This document shows, in pieces, positions 1 through 8,356 of a stretch of 64,000 nt of DNA. Within the stretch, counting starts at the first letter, position 1; every line of letters starts with the position of its first letter. The position numbers and the translations under genes are program-made. The notes under the pieces are model-generated. The model worked only from the letters and a program-made list of their open reading frames with translations, did not search any database and was not told the origin of the DNA. The stretch is from DATAAP01 sp041690495 (lineage in GTDB: Bacteria; Pseudomonadota; Alphaproteobacteria; CACIAM-22H2): contig JAWLHE010000002.1 in assembly GCA_041690495.1 (NCBI GenBank), positions 372,001-436,000 on the forward strand, read 5' to 3'.

Positions 1-121
1 CGCCCGCGCGATCTACAAGACGAACGACAGGCGCGCTTACGTCAAGCGCCGCATCAACGAGGCTCTCGGATCGGACCTCCTCGAGGTCAAAGCCTATACG
101 CTAGCCGAGGCCGACCGTTAG
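1..121 (+). CDS. 3' end of an unidentified protein (partial)
   Basis: Reading from base 2 gives 39 codons and then TAG at 119-121. The gene enters from outside the window, so only the C-terminus is visible (ending LLEVKAYTLAEADR). The glycosyltransferase gene starts 15 bases later on the same strand, so the two are probably co-transcribed. The tail is rich in Arg and Lys and has no motif I recognise. Family not identified. Confidence 0.5.
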   Translation, partial: ARAIYKTNDRRAYVKRRINEALGSDLLEVKAYTLAEADR

Positions 122-136
122 GCGCGCCGCGGGTAA

Positions 137-1105
137 ATGTCGATCCTGTTCATCAGCGCGACCCGTCTCGGCGACGCGATTCTTTCGACCGGGCTGTTGA
201 ATCATCTCCTGGAGCGGTCCCCGGACGACGGCGTGACGATCGCCTGCGGCGCGCCGGCTGCCAAGGTGTTCGAGGCCGTACCGCGACTGGAGCGGCTTCA
301 TGTAATCGAGAAGCGGCGCGCCGATCTTCACTGGCTCGATCTTTGGCGCGCCGTTGTCCGGCGGCGATGGCGGGTCGTCGTGGATCTGCGGCGAACCCTG
401 GTGCCCCTTGCGATCAGGGCGGAAGCCCGCTACGTGCTGCCGAAGTCCGATGCGCTGGTCCACCGCGTCGAACTGATTTCCAGGACTCTCGATCTGGCCC
501 CGCAAGCGCCCACGATCTGGATCCGGGAAGAGCACGAGCGCCGCGCGGCCGAGCTCCTTCAAAATCGTTCCGCCATCCTGTCTGTCGCGCCTGGTGCCAA
601 CTGGGCCGGAAAGATCTGGCCGGCCGAGCGATTCGTGGAACTGGCCCGGCGCCTCGTCGGACCAGGCGGCCTGCTCGACGGTGCCGCTATTCTCGTGGTC
701 GGCGCTGCGGAAGAGCGCGAAACATCCGGGCCGCTGTTGGCTGCCTTTCCACAGTCTCGGGTCATCGATGCGCTCGGTCTGGATGTCCTCTCGACATATG
801 CCGCATTGAAACGGTGCCGGCTGTTCGTGGGCAATGATTCCGCGATGATGCATCTTGCCGCTGCTACAGGGAATCCGACCGTCGGCTTGTTCGGGCCGAC
901 GCGCGACGAGCATTATGCGCCATGGGGAAAGAATGGCCTGGTGGTGGCGACACGTGGGAATGCCGACCAGGCGCCTGGCTGCCGGACGCCAGTGAGCGGC
1001 AGGACCGCGTCTCTCATGGACGGGCTTTCCGTCGATGCCGTCGAGTCGGCCATCCGGCGGCGCTGGAATCGCTTACCCGCGCCGCTGCGGGACGCGAAGC
1101 GCTAG
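137..1105 (+). CDS. Glycosyltransferase family 9 (heptosyltransferase-like)
   Basis: A 322-residue protein of the GT9/ADP-heptose:LPS heptosyltransferase type. The N-terminus (SILFISATRLGDAILSTGLL) matches the start of the first Rossmann domain of this family. The diagnostic C-terminal donor-site motif VGNDSAMMHLAAATGNPTVG is at about residues 230-249, followed by LFGPT. A second family signature, SVAPGANWAGKIWPAERF, is near residue 151. Family members transfer heptose or related sugars to the lipopolysaccharide core at the inner face of the inner membrane. The exact donor and acceptor cannot be read here. Length is normal. It follows the partial upstream gene by 15 bases and converges on the methyltransferase at 1257. 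Confidence 0.85.
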   Translation: MSILFISATRLGDAILSTGLLNHLLERSPDDGVTIACGAPAAKVFEAVPRLERLHVIEKRRADLHWLDLWRAVVRRRWRVVVDLRRTLVPLAIRAEARYVLPKSDALVHRVELISRTLDLAPQAPTIWIREEHERRAAELLQNRSAILSVAPGANWAGKIWPAERFVELARRLVGPGGLLDGAAILVVGAAEERETSGPLLAAFPQSRVIDALGLDVLSTYAALKRCRLFVGNDSAMMHLAAATGNPTVGLFGPTRDEHYAPWGKNGLVVATRGNADQAPGCRTPVSGRTASLMDGLSVDAVESAIRRRWNRLPAPLRDAKR

Positions 1106-1256
1106 AGTTTTCAGGACGACCGGCTGCCGGGAGCGAGCGCACGCGATCCATGGCCTGCAGCATGTCTCGTCGGCACGAATCGCGCTGTAGCGAGCGCCTT
1201 GTTCGCTCATGCTGCCGTGCCGCCGTCCATTCCGGACGGGCGAGCCGGTCGCGCTC

Positions 1257-1982
1257 TCAAGATCGCGGCAAACCGGCGGCCGGTTTCCACATGAGCGCGA
1301 CATCCTTGAGCGGGATCTCGCAGGTCCAGCCGTGCATGCCGGCGATGTGACGGAAGGTCGTCTCCCGATAGAAAACGACATGCGTCGGGTCGCGGCGATA
1401 ATGCCAGTCGCCGAACCGGTCATCGTCGGTCTGAAAGCAGGTCATGACCGCGAGGCATGCGCCCGGGCGCAGCAGCCCGTCGAGCCGGGCGAACTCGGCG
1501 GCCGGCGAATGAAAATGCTCCGCCGCCTCGCTGCAGACGATGAAATCGTACGTCCGGCCCGGCGCCGGCGGCCTGGGGAAGAAGAACGGATCGAAGAGCT
1601 CCATACGGTGGCCTGCTTCGCGCAGCATTGCGGCAAGGGCCGGTCCAGGGCCGCAGCCGTAATCGAGGCCCTCCCGGTTCGGCGGCAGGCGACCGAGCAG
1701 CGGCGAGACCAGCTTTGAAAGAAAACGCCTGTAGCCCGCATCCGCAGGATCGTTCCTGTGGTGCTGGTAATGCGCATACTCCGTCGCGACGGATGGCCTT
1801 TGCGCGGGGTCGAGGAAGGTGGCCTTGCACAGCTCGCACCGCCAGTAGTCCAACCCGGCCACTGTCGTCAGAAGGCGCACGCACGTCTCCCCGCAGACGC
1901 AGCAACGCTCTGCCGGAGCGCCGTCCTTGCGAATGTCTCGGGCGGGGCGTCTCTGCCCGGCCCGGCTCGGCGACCGCCTCAC
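1257..1982 (-). CDS. Class I SAM methyltransferase with N-terminal zinc ribbon
   Basis: A 241-residue protein. Near residue 27 there is CxxC, and about 30 residues on a second CxxC (CELCKATFLDP), which together look like a small zinc ribbon. This is followed by a Methyltransf_23-type domain with the SAM-binding glycine motif LDYGCGPGPALAAML and the post-I acidic strand FDPFFFPR. The motif FIVCSEAAEHFHSP resembles the UbiG/Cfr-type 'EvxEH' motif. The start is GTG at 1982, overlapping the upstream TGA (GTGA), so translation is coupled to the spermidine-synthase-like gene. Proteins with this architecture often act on sugars or small molecules. The substrate is unknown here. Confidence 0.75.
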   Translation of the reverse strand: MRRSPSRAGQRRPARDIRKDGAPAERCCVCGETCVRLLTTVAGLDYWRCELCKATFLDPAQRPSVATEYAHYQHHRNDPADAGYRRFLSKLVSPLLGRLPPNREGLDYGCGPGPALAAMLREAGHRMELFDPFFFPRPPAPGRTYDFIVCSEAAEHFHSPAAEFARLDGLLRPGACLAVMTCFQTDDDRFGDWHYRRDPTHVVFYRETTFRHIAGMHGWTCEIPLKDVALMWKPAAGLPRS

Positions 1983-2704
1983 GATGCGGCCTTCATCCGC
2001 GCCACGTAGACGGTATTCGTTGCGTCGCGGCCCTGCAGCGGATTCGGGAACGTCACCACATGGGCGCGGACGGTCGCGAAGGCCTCCGCCAGGATCGCAT
2101 TGAACGCTTCATCCGGAGGATCGTTGGACCAGAGGCCGAATACGCCGCCTGGATGAATGCGGGCGGCGAGCCGGCGCAGTCCCTCGACGGTGTAGAAACC
2201 TGCATGGCTCGGGTGCAGGACGTGGCGTGGCGAGTGATCGATATCCACCAGGATGGCGTGGAAGCGCCGGATCGTGCCTGAAGAATCGAAGCTCCGGTCC
2301 GGGGACGCCGCGATTGCGAAGAAGTCGCCATGCGCGAACCGGCAGCGCGGGTCGGATCGCAGGCTCTCTCCGAGCGGCAGCAGTCCGCGCTCATGCCATT
2401 CGATGACTTCCGCCAGGGCCTCGACGACTACAAGCGACCGTGCCCGGGACTGCGCCAGCACGGCTTGCGCCGTGTAGCCCATTCCAAGTCCGCCGACGAG
2501 GACGTCGAGTGCGGATCCGGTCGTCTCCGACAATGCGAGACGAGCGAGTGCGATCTCCGACGCCGTGAACAGGCTCGACATCAGGAACTCGTCGTTGAGC
2601 TTGATCTCGTAGATGTCGATGCCGAGGCTGAGCTCCTTGCGGCGCCGCAGACTCAGCGCGCCAAGGGACGTGGTGCGATAATCAAGCTCCTGGAACAGCT
2701 TCAA
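1979..2704 (-). CDS. Spermidine synthase-like (aminopropyltransferase fold) protein
   Basis: The frame carries a spermidine-synthase-like Rossmann domain: DVLVGGLGMGYTAQAVL is the SAM/dcSAM-binding glycine loop (residues 68-84 from this start). It is followed by VVVEALAEVIEWHERGL (acidic end of strand 2), the aspartate-containing strand ILVDIDHSP, and GLRRLAARIHPGGVFGLWS. I chose a TTG start at 2704 because family members begin (M)KLFQELDYRTT. The frame stays open to an ATG at 2818, but the added 38 residues are Ala/Pro/Gln-rich and look non-coding. True polyamine synthesis is uncertain, since many short family members are annotated only as spermidine synthase-like. It overlaps the downstream methyltransferase by 4 bases. 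Confidence 0.7.
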   Translation of the reverse strand: MKLFQELDYRTTSLGALSLRRRKELSLGIDIYEIKLNDEFLMSSLFTASEIALARLALSETTGSALDVLVGGLGMGYTAQAVLAQSRARSLVVVEALAEVIEWHERGLLPLGESLRSDPRCRFAHGDFFAIAASPDRSFDSSGTIRRFHAILVDIDHSPRHVLHPSHAGFYTVEGLRRLAARIHPGGVFGLWSNDPPDEAFNAILAEAFATVRAHVVTFPNPLQGRDATNTVYVARMKAAS

Positions 2705-2984
2705 GGTCTCGCTCGCTTGCTGGTGTGGTTGCTGCTGCGCTTGCGGGATGACCGCAACGGCGGGGGCCGGACATGCCGTGAATGCTCCGGGGGCGCCGAC
2801 CCGGGCCCCGTATAGCATGCAGCGTCGGCATTCGGACGAACGCGTTTGTTCCTTTGCCGCCGCGCCTCAATGTGTTTGGCCGCGGCGGCTGCATTTCGAG
2901 GAGCGGATGCCTGCGCAGAGGACAGACGGTTCGTCAACCCGCCGACAGAACCCCTTCACGCCCGGGGCTTTTCATGCTCGACTG

Positions 2985-3040
2985 CCGGCGGGAAGAATCC
3001 GCCCGCCGAGTCCCCGACCGGCGGGCGTTTCGCATTTTTG
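2985..3040 (+). terminator. Hairpin with T-rich tail, possible terminator/attenuator
   Basis: CGCCCGCCG (3000-3008) and CGGCGGGCG (3019-3027) form a perfect 9-bp stem with a 10-base loop, followed by TTT, CGCA and TTTTT. An upstream strand, CCGGCGGG (2985-2992), could pair with the same left arm, giving two mutually exclusive hairpins. No + strand gene is visible immediately upstream, so the transcript being ended is unknown. It lies in the 604-base gap between the divergent genes at 2704 and 3309. Confidence 0.4.
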
Positions 3041-3058
3041 TGCCCTCTCACCTCCAGA

Positions 3059-3090
3059 CTGGATCGCCGGATCAAGTCCGGCGATGACGA
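3059..3090. repeat. Palindromic intergenic repeat (REP-like)
   Basis: TCGCCGGA (3064-3071), a TCAAG loop, then TCCGGCGA (3077-3084) make a perfect palindrome with flanks CTGGA and TGACGA. This short unit, built around 'GCCGGATCAAGTCCGGC', is a common dispersed intergenic element in Rhizobiales genomes. Only one clear copy is seen in this window. It sits between the terminator-like hairpin and rsmB. Confidence 0.55.
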
Positions 3091-3308
3091 GAATGGGAGA
3101 GGGGCGGCGCATGGTGCAAACTCCCGTGAAGCAGTGAAGCGCCAGGAATCAAGGCATTGAATCAAGAAGATAGATGCTCCACGTGCTGTTTCATGGAATG
3201 TCAGCCTGAAGCGGCGGCGTGGAACGCAACCGCACTTCCTGCCGGAACAGTGGAGCAGCTGAAACAAGTGAAACAGCCGGAACGCCTGAAACGGGCGGAA
3301 CACCCGCA

Positions 3309-4637
3309 ATGACCCCCGGGGCCCGCGTGCAGGCGGCGATCGAGGTGCTCGAGGCGGTGACGACCCGCGCGGCGCCGGCCGATGCCGTCGCCGGCGCCTA
3401 TTTCAAGGAGCGCCGCTATATTGGCGCCAAGGACCGTGCGGCCATCGCGGCGATGCTCTACGGCGTGCTGCGCCATCGCGCCCAGCTCGACTGGTGGCTG
3501 GGACGGATCGGCACCCATCCCGACGCGCGCGCCCGGATGGTGGCGTGGCTGGCGCTGGCCGAGGGCTGGTCGCCCGCCGACATCGACAAGCATTTCGACG
3601 GCGACCGGTTCCGCCCGGTGCCGCTGACCGTCGCCGAGCGCAAGGCCGCGGAGGGACTTGCGCGCCGTACGCTCGACCATCCGGAGCAGCCGCCGACGGT
3701 CCGGCACAACTATCCGGACTGGATCGAGCCGGCGCTGCGCGAGCGTTTCGGCGCCGGGCTCGCGCGTGAGATGGCGGCGCTCGCCAAGCCCGCACCTCTC
3801 GACCTGCGGGTCAACGTTCTCAAGACCACGCGCGACGAGGCGATCCGGCAGCTGTCCGGGTCGCTCGATGTCGAGCCGACGCAGCTCTCGCCGCTCGGCA
3901 TCCGCGTTGCCGGCCGTCCGCCGCTTGGCGCGCTGCCGGCATTCCGCGACGGGCTGGTCGAGGTTCAGGACGAGGGCTCGCAGCTCGCGGCGCTGATGGT
4001 CGAAGCGAAGCCGGGGATGCGTGTGTGCGATTTCTGCGCGGGCGCGGGCGGCAAGTCGCTCGCCATCGCCGCGGCGATGGGCAACAAGGGCCATGTCGTT
4101 GCCTGCGACGTTTCGGGCCGGCGACTCGAAGGGGCGACGCGGCGGCTGCGGCGCGCCGGCGCATTCAATGTCGAGCAGCGCCACCTGACCGGCGAGCGCG
4201 ATCCGTGGGTCAAGCGCCACCGCGAGCGCTTCGACCGCGTACTGGTCGATGCGCCGTGCACCGGCACCGGCACGTGGCGGCGCAATCCCGATGCCAAATG
4301 GGTGCTGCGGCCGGAGGATCCGGTGGAGCTCGCGGCGCTGCAGCGGCGGATTCTCGACAGCGCCGCGCGGCTGGTGAAGCCAGGCGGCAGAATAATCTAC
4401 GCGACCTGCTCGTTGTTGCCGGCGGAGAACGAGGCACAGGCGGAATGGTTCAGCTCGACTCATCCCGCGTTCCGGGCGCTGCCGGTGGCGGAGATCTGGT
4501 CGCGCGTGGTCGGCGGTGCGGTACCGGAGGCAGGACTCTACCTGCGACTGTCACCCGCGCGCCACAATACCGACGGATTTTTTGTCGCCGTGTTTGAAAG
4601 AATCGCGCGGGACGCTGGCGACTCGGGCGAATCGTGA
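3309..4637 (+). CDS. rsmB: RsmB-type 16S rRNA (cytosine-C5) methyltransferase
   Basis: A protein of about 442 residues. The N-terminal third is a NusB-like RNA-binding helical domain (TPGARVQAAIEVLEAV through LPLTVAER). A RsmB/Nop2 m5C methyltransferase domain follows: CDFCAGAGGKSLAIAAAM binds SAM, VLVDAPCTGTGTWRRNPDAK holds one conserved cysteine, and YATCSLLPAENE holds the catalytic cysteine. Known members methylate C967 of 16S rRNA. I take ATG 3309, since the frame upstream to 3219 is a low-complexity run built on repeats of a TGAAAC/CGGAAC unit. The following GNAT gene starts 12 bases downstream. Confidence 0.85.
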   Translation: MTPGARVQAAIEVLEAVTTRAAPADAVAGAYFKERRYIGAKDRAAIAAMLYGVLRHRAQLDWWLGRIGTHPDARARMVAWLALAEGWSPADIDKHFDGDRFRPVPLTVAERKAAEGLARRTLDHPEQPPTVRHNYPDWIEPALRERFGAGLAREMAALAKPAPLDLRVNVLKTTRDEAIRQLSGSLDVEPTQLSPLGIRVAGRPPLGALPAFRDGLVEVQDEGSQLAALMVEAKPGMRVCDFCAGAGGKSLAIAAAMGNKGHVVACDVSGRRLEGATRRLRRAGAFNVEQRHLTGERDPWVKRHRERFDRVLVDAPCTGTGTWRRNPDAKWVLRPEDPVELAALQRRILDSAARLVKPGGRIIYATCSLLPAENEAQAEWFSSTHPAFRALPVAEIWSRVVGGAVPEAGLYLRLSPARHNTDGFFVAVFERIARDAGDSGES

Positions 4638-4649
4638 TAGGGTTCACGC

Positions 4650-5222
4650 ATGGCCATCATCGGTCGCGCAACTGTCAGCAACGCTAGCGATATCGCCAAA
4701 GTCTACGTCGATACGTGGCGTGCCACCTATGCCGGTATCGTCCCCGACAAAAGCCTCCTTGGGATGTCGTACGAGCGCCAGGCCGCGGAGTGGGCCTGGC
4801 TGATCCGCAACCGCGGCGACGCGCAGCCTGTGATTGTCGCCTCGGAGGCAAACCACGGCGTTGTCGGCTTGACCAGCTTCGGCGCGAGTCGCGCCGGCGG
4901 CCGTCCCGTGCACGGCATCTTCGCCGATCCGCGAGTCGGCGAGGTGTTCACGCTCTATGTCCGCCCCGACTTCCAGGAGCGCGGGATCGGCCGCCAGCTC
5001 CTCGCGGGCGCGTTCGCCGCACTCTCGGAGCGCGGTTGCGGCCGTGCCGTGCTGTGGGTCCTGCGCGACAATCCTTCGCGCTATTTCTACGAGCGGATGG
5101 GCGGAGTCGCGGTCGCCGAGCGGCGCGAGCGGATCGGCGGGCGCGAGCTCGACGAGGTCTCCTATGGCTGGCCCGACCTGACCAAAGCGCTGGCGCGCAT
5201 CGGTTCTTGTTCTACCAGCTAA
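4650..5222 (+). CDS. GNAT family N-acetyltransferase
   Basis: A 190-residue protein with the GNAT fold: N-terminal ATVSNASDIAKVYVDTWRATYAGIVPD is typical of the RimI-like group that starts 'AxxxDaxaIaxvhvxsWraaYaG'. The acetyl-CoA loop appears as VRPDFQERGIGRQLL (Q/RxxGxG/A motif, residues about 108-122), and the last strand is VLWVLRDNPSRYFYERMGG. The substrate is unknown. It is 12 bases after rsmB and 35 bases before guaA, so the three may share a transcript. Confidence 0.85.
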   Translation: MAIIGRATVSNASDIAKVYVDTWRATYAGIVPDKSLLGMSYERQAAEWAWLIRNRGDAQPVIVASEANHGVVGLTSFGASRAGGRPVHGIFADPRVGEVFTLYVRPDFQERGIGRQLLAGAFAALSERGCGRAVLWVLRDNPSRYFYERMGGVAVAERRERIGGRELDEVSYGWPDLTKALARIGSCSTS

Positions 5223-5257
5223 GTCGGGCTATCTAGCGGCCTTCCGCCGGAGGCCCC

Positions 5258-6805
5258 GTGACCGACCGCGTACTCATCCTCGATTTCGGCAGCCAGGTAA
5301 CGCAACTCATCGCCAGGCGCCTGCGCGAGCACGGCGTCTATTGCGAGATCCATCCGTACAGAATGAGCGAGGAGGCGATCCGCGCCTTCGAGCCCAAGGC
5401 GATCATCCTCTCGGGCGGGCCCGCCTCCGTGGTCGGCACGGACCCGCCGTCCGCACCCGACGTGGTCTTCAGGATGGACCTGCCGGTGCTCGGCATCTGC
5501 TACGGGCAGCAGACGATGTGCAAGCAGCTCGGCGGCCGGGTCGAGCCGAGCGACCATCGCGAGTTCGGCCGCGCGTTCCTCGACGTAAAGTCCGACAGCA
5601 AGCTGTTCGAGGGCCTGTGGCCGGTGGGATCGCGCGAGCAGGTGTGGATGAGCCACGGCGACCGCGTCATCGAGCTGCCGCCCGGCTTCAAGGTCGTGGC
5701 GACCAGCGAGGGCGCCCCCTTCGCGGTGATCGCCGACGAGACGCGGCGCTTCTACGGCACCATGTTCCACCCGGAGGTCGTGCACACGCCGCAGGGCGGC
5801 GCACTCCTGAAGAATTTCACGCACAGGATCGCCGGCTGCCGCGGCGACTGGACCATGGCCGCGTTCCGCCACCAGGCGATCGAGCGCATCAGGAAGCAGG
5901 TAGGCCGAGGCCGCGTGATCTGCGGCCTGTCGGGCGGCGTCGACTCGTCGGTCGCGGCGGTGCTGATCCACGAGGCGATCGGCGACCAGCTCACCTGCAT
6001 CTTCGTCGATCACGGCCTGCTGCGGCAGGCCGAGGCGGAGGAAGTGGTCGAGCTGTTCCGCGGCCACTACAACATCCCGCTGGTCCATCGCGACGCGAGC
6101 GATGCATTCCTCGGAAAGCTCGCCGGCGTCACCGACCCGGAGGCCAAGCGCAAGATCATCGGCGCCACCTTCATCGACGTGTTCGACGAGGAGGCGAAGA
6201 AGCTCGGCGGCGCCGAGTTCCTGGCGCAGGGCACGCTCTATCCCGACGTGATCGAATCGGTGTCGTTCAGCGGCGGGCCGAGCGTCACCATCAAGTCGCA
6301 CCACAATGTCGGCGGCCTGCCCGAACGCATGAACCTCAAGCTGGTCGAGCCGCTGCGCGAGCTGTTCAAGGACGAGGTGAGGGAGCTCGGGCGCGAGCTC
6401 GGCCTGCCCGAGACGCTGGTCGGCCGCCACCCGTTCCCGGGCCCCGGCCTCGCCATCCGCATTCCCGGCGACATCACCCGCGAGAAGCTGGCGATCCTGC
6501 GCAAGGCCGACGCGATCTATCTCGAGGAGATCCGCCGCGCCGGCCTCTACGACGCGATCTGGCAGGCCTTCGCCGTGCTGCTGCCGGTGAAGACGGTCGG
6601 CGTCATGGGCGACGCCCGCACCTACGACCATGTCTGCGCGCTGCGCGCCGTCACCTCGACCGACGGCATGACCGCCGACAGCTACCCCTTCGACCACGCT
6701 TTCCTGGCGAACTGTGCCACCCGCATCGTCAACGAAGTCCGCGGCATCAACCGGGTCGTGTACGACGTGACGAGCAAACCGCCCGGGACGATCGAGTGGG
6801 AATGA
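5258..6805 (+). CDS. guaA: GMP synthase (glutamine-hydrolysing)
   Basis: A full-length 515-residue GuaA that makes GMP from XMP, ATP and glutamine in the cytosol. The class I glutamine amidotransferase domain has the nucleophile Cys81 in GICYGQQ and the catalytic His in MFHPEVV (about residue 170). The ATP-pyrophosphatase domain has the PP-loop LSGGVDSSV near residue 230. The C-terminal dimerisation/XMP-binding domain ends with the invariant KPPGTIEWE. That final stretch of the gene is used as an attachment site by many genomic islands, and an integrase gene follows directly. The gene itself looks intact, as expected if integration restores the 3' end. Confidence 0.97.
   Translation: MTDRVLILDFGSQVTQLIARRLREHGVYCEIHPYRMSEEAIRAFEPKAIILSGGPASVVGTDPPSAPDVVFRMDLPVLGICYGQQTMCKQLGGRVEPSDHREFGRAFLDVKSDSKLFEGLWPVGSREQVWMSHGDRVIELPPGFKVVATSEGAPFAVIADETRRFYGTMFHPEVVHTPQGGALLKNFTHRIAGCRGDWTMAAFRHQAIERIRKQVGRGRVICGLSGGVDSSVAAVLIHEAIGDQLTCIFVDHGLLRQAEAEEVVELFRGHYNIPLVHRDASDAFLGKLAGVTDPEAKRKIIGATFIDVFDEEAKKLGGAEFLAQGTLYPDVIESVSFSGGPSVTIKSHHNVGGLPERMNLKLVEPLRELFKDEVRELGRELGLPETLVGRHPFPGPGLAIRIPGDITREKLAILRKADAIYLEEIRRAGLYDAIWQAFAVLLPVKTVGVMGDARTYDHVCALRAVTSTDGMTADSYPFDHAFLANCATRIVNEVRGINRVVYDVTSKPPGTIEWE
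6787..6805 (+). other. Candidate attL at the guaA 3' end
   Basis: The last codons of guaA, including GATCGAGTGGGAATGA, lie next to a P4-type integrase. Related sequences occur at 38552-38566 (GATGAGTGGGAGTGA) and, more weakly, at 42215-42227. guaA 3' ends are established island insertion sites. The exact crossover core is inferred, not proven. Confidence 0.55.
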
Positions 6806-6822
6806 TTCAGGGCCCGCCGAGG

Positions 6823-6842
6823 GTATCCTGCAGTATCCTGCT
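6823..6842 (+). repeat. Tandem 10-bp direct repeat
   Basis: GTATCCTGCA is followed at once by GTATCCTGCT in the integrase-side non-coding region. It could be part of the recombination site architecture (for example excisionase or accessory-factor sites). No function can be shown. Confidence 0.4.
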
Positions 6843-6970
6843 CTCTCCTACAAACGACTGAAATCATTAACGAAACGGACGCTACTATTCGGCAGCTATC
6901 GGCCTGCATAGATGGCAGCCGCCGGACCGGCTGACGGTGTGCGTTCCCGTTGTCAAATCCAATTTTCACC

Positions 6971-7080
6971 GATACCGTCATGATCCGAGCGGCGAGTGAC
7001 GGTATTTTTTTCGAGCTAAGCGTTTGTAAATGCATCGTTTCTTGCCGAGCTGGAGTCCGAAAACGACCTGACGGTATTTT
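6971..7080. repeat. Repeated TGACGGTATTTT sites (putative integrase arm sites)
   Basis: TGACGGTATTTT occurs exactly at 6997-7008 and 7069-7080. The inverted form GATACCGTCA is at 6971-6980, and a partial TGACGGT at 6932-6938. The same 12-mer recurs at 38331-38342 near the proposed right end of the island. Repeated short sites at both ends of an integrated element are what arm-type integrase binding sites look like. The sites also overlap the region where the integrase promoter should be, so autoregulation is possible. Confidence 0.5.
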
Positions 7081-7099
7081 GACCAGAGGTGGTGGCGTG

Positions 7100-8356
7100 A
7101 TGCTGACCGACGTTGCGCTTAAGGCATTGAGACCAAAGGAGAAGCCGTACAAGGTCACCGACCGTGACGGCATGTACGTCCTCGTCAGCACCAAGGGAGC
7201 GCTGTCGTTCCGCCTGGACTACCGTCTGAACGGCCGGCGCGAGACCGTCGTCCTCGGTAGATACGATAGGGCTGGCATCTCGCTCGCCCGCGCCCGCGAA
7301 CTGTGCATCGATGCCAAGCGCGCGATCCGGGAGGGGCGCTCGCCGGCCTTTGAGAAACAGCGCGCGAAGTGGCGCCTTCTCGAAGCGAAGAGCTTCGGCG
7401 AGTTCGGAGAGAAATGGCTCACGGCAGCGCCCATGGCCGACAGCTCGCGGGCCATGCGCCGCGCGATCTTCGAGCGGGAGCTCCTGCCGGCGTGGGGCAA
7501 ACGGCTCCTCACGGAGATCACGCCAGACGATTTGCGCGCACATTGCGGCGCCATCGTCGGGCGCGGCGCGCCGGCGACGGCTCTGCATGTCCGCGACATC
7601 GTCAAGCAGATCTATGGTTTTGCGATCCTCCACGGCGAGAAGGTCACCAATCCAGCCGATGAAGTGGGTCCCTCGGCGATCGCCCATTTCGTTCCAAGGG
7701 ACCGCTCGCTGTCGCCGACCGAGATCCGCGTCATGCTCAAGCAGCTCGAGCGCGTGGCGACGCTGCCGACGATTCGCCTCGGATTGCGGCTGATTTTGCT
7801 GACCATGGTGCGCAAGAGTGAGCTGCAGGATGCGATCTGGGATGAGGTGGATTTCGAGAACGCCGTTTGGACGATCCCGAAGGAGCGCATGAAGCGCTCG
7901 AAGGCGCACAACGTCTATCTGTCACAACAGGCGCTCGACATCTTCATTGCTCTCAAGACCTGCGCCGGTAACTCGAGATACGTTCTCCCGTCGCGCTATG
8001 ATGCCGATGCGCCAATGTCGCGAGCCACCTTCAATCGCGTGACCTACCTGGTCGTGGAGTTGGCGAAGAAGGAAGGCCTTCCACTCGAACCGTTCACGGT
8101 ACATGACCTGCGGCGCACCGGATCGACGCTATTGAACGAACTCGGCTTCAACAGCGATTGGATTGAGAAGTGCCTGGCGCATGAAGATGGCCGCTCGTCT
8201 CGCGGCGTCTACAACAAGGCAGAGTACGAGGTGCAGCGCCGGCATATGCTGCAAGAATGGGCCGATATGGTCGATGCATGGGTGGAGGGGCGGAAGCACG
8301 CGCCGGTGCTCATTCCGCCGCAAATGCCGATCTTCGAGGCCGATCCTGCGCTTTGA
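7100..8356 (+). CDS. P4-type tyrosine recombinase / island integrase
   Basis: A 418-residue site-specific integrase. The N-terminus (LTDVALKALRPKEKPYKVTD) is the DUF4102 arm-binding domain typical of P4-family island integrases. A SAM-like core-binding domain follows, then the catalytic domain with Arg238 (MVRKSEL), His335-x-x-Arg338 (HDLRR), His361 (CLAHE) and the nucleophile Tyr371 (GVYNKAEY). All catalytic residues are present, so it could be active. I start at ATG 7100, behind AGAGGTGG, because the 50 residues upstream in frame span the repeated TGACGGTATTTT sites and show no domain. It is the first gene after guaA and points into the island. Confidence 0.9.
   Translation: MLTDVALKALRPKEKPYKVTDRDGMYVLVSTKGALSFRLDYRLNGRRETVVLGRYDRAGISLARARELCIDAKRAIREGRSPAFEKQRAKWRLLEAKSFGEFGEKWLTAAPMADSSRAMRRAIFERELLPAWGKRLLTEITPDDLRAHCGAIVGRGAPATALHVRDIVKQIYGFAILHGEKVTNPADEVGPSAIAHFVPRDRSLSPTEIRVMLKQLERVATLPTIRLGLRLILLTMVRKSELQDAIWDEVDFENAVWTIPKERMKRSKAHNVYLSQQALDIFIALKTCAGNSRYVLPSRYDADAPMSRATFNRVTYLVVELAKKEGLPLEPFTVHDLRRTGSTLLNELGFNSDWIEKCLAHEDGRSSRGVYNKAEYEVQRRHMLQEWADMVDAWVEGRKHAPVLIPPQMPIFEADPAL

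Noticed and set aside
3201..4463. 420-codon antisense frame over rsmB
   Set aside because: Shadow of the RsmB gene, whose catalytic motifs are clear on the + strand.
5219..6697. 492-codon open frame antisense to guaA
   Set aside because: Its text is His/Asp/Arg-rich in the manner of reversed GC-rich codons, and guaA on the other strand is unmistakable.
6950..7099. 50-residue N-terminal extension of the integrase
   Set aside because: The segment contains the repeated TGACGGTATTTT sites and has no domain character. The DUF4102 domain begins at 7100.
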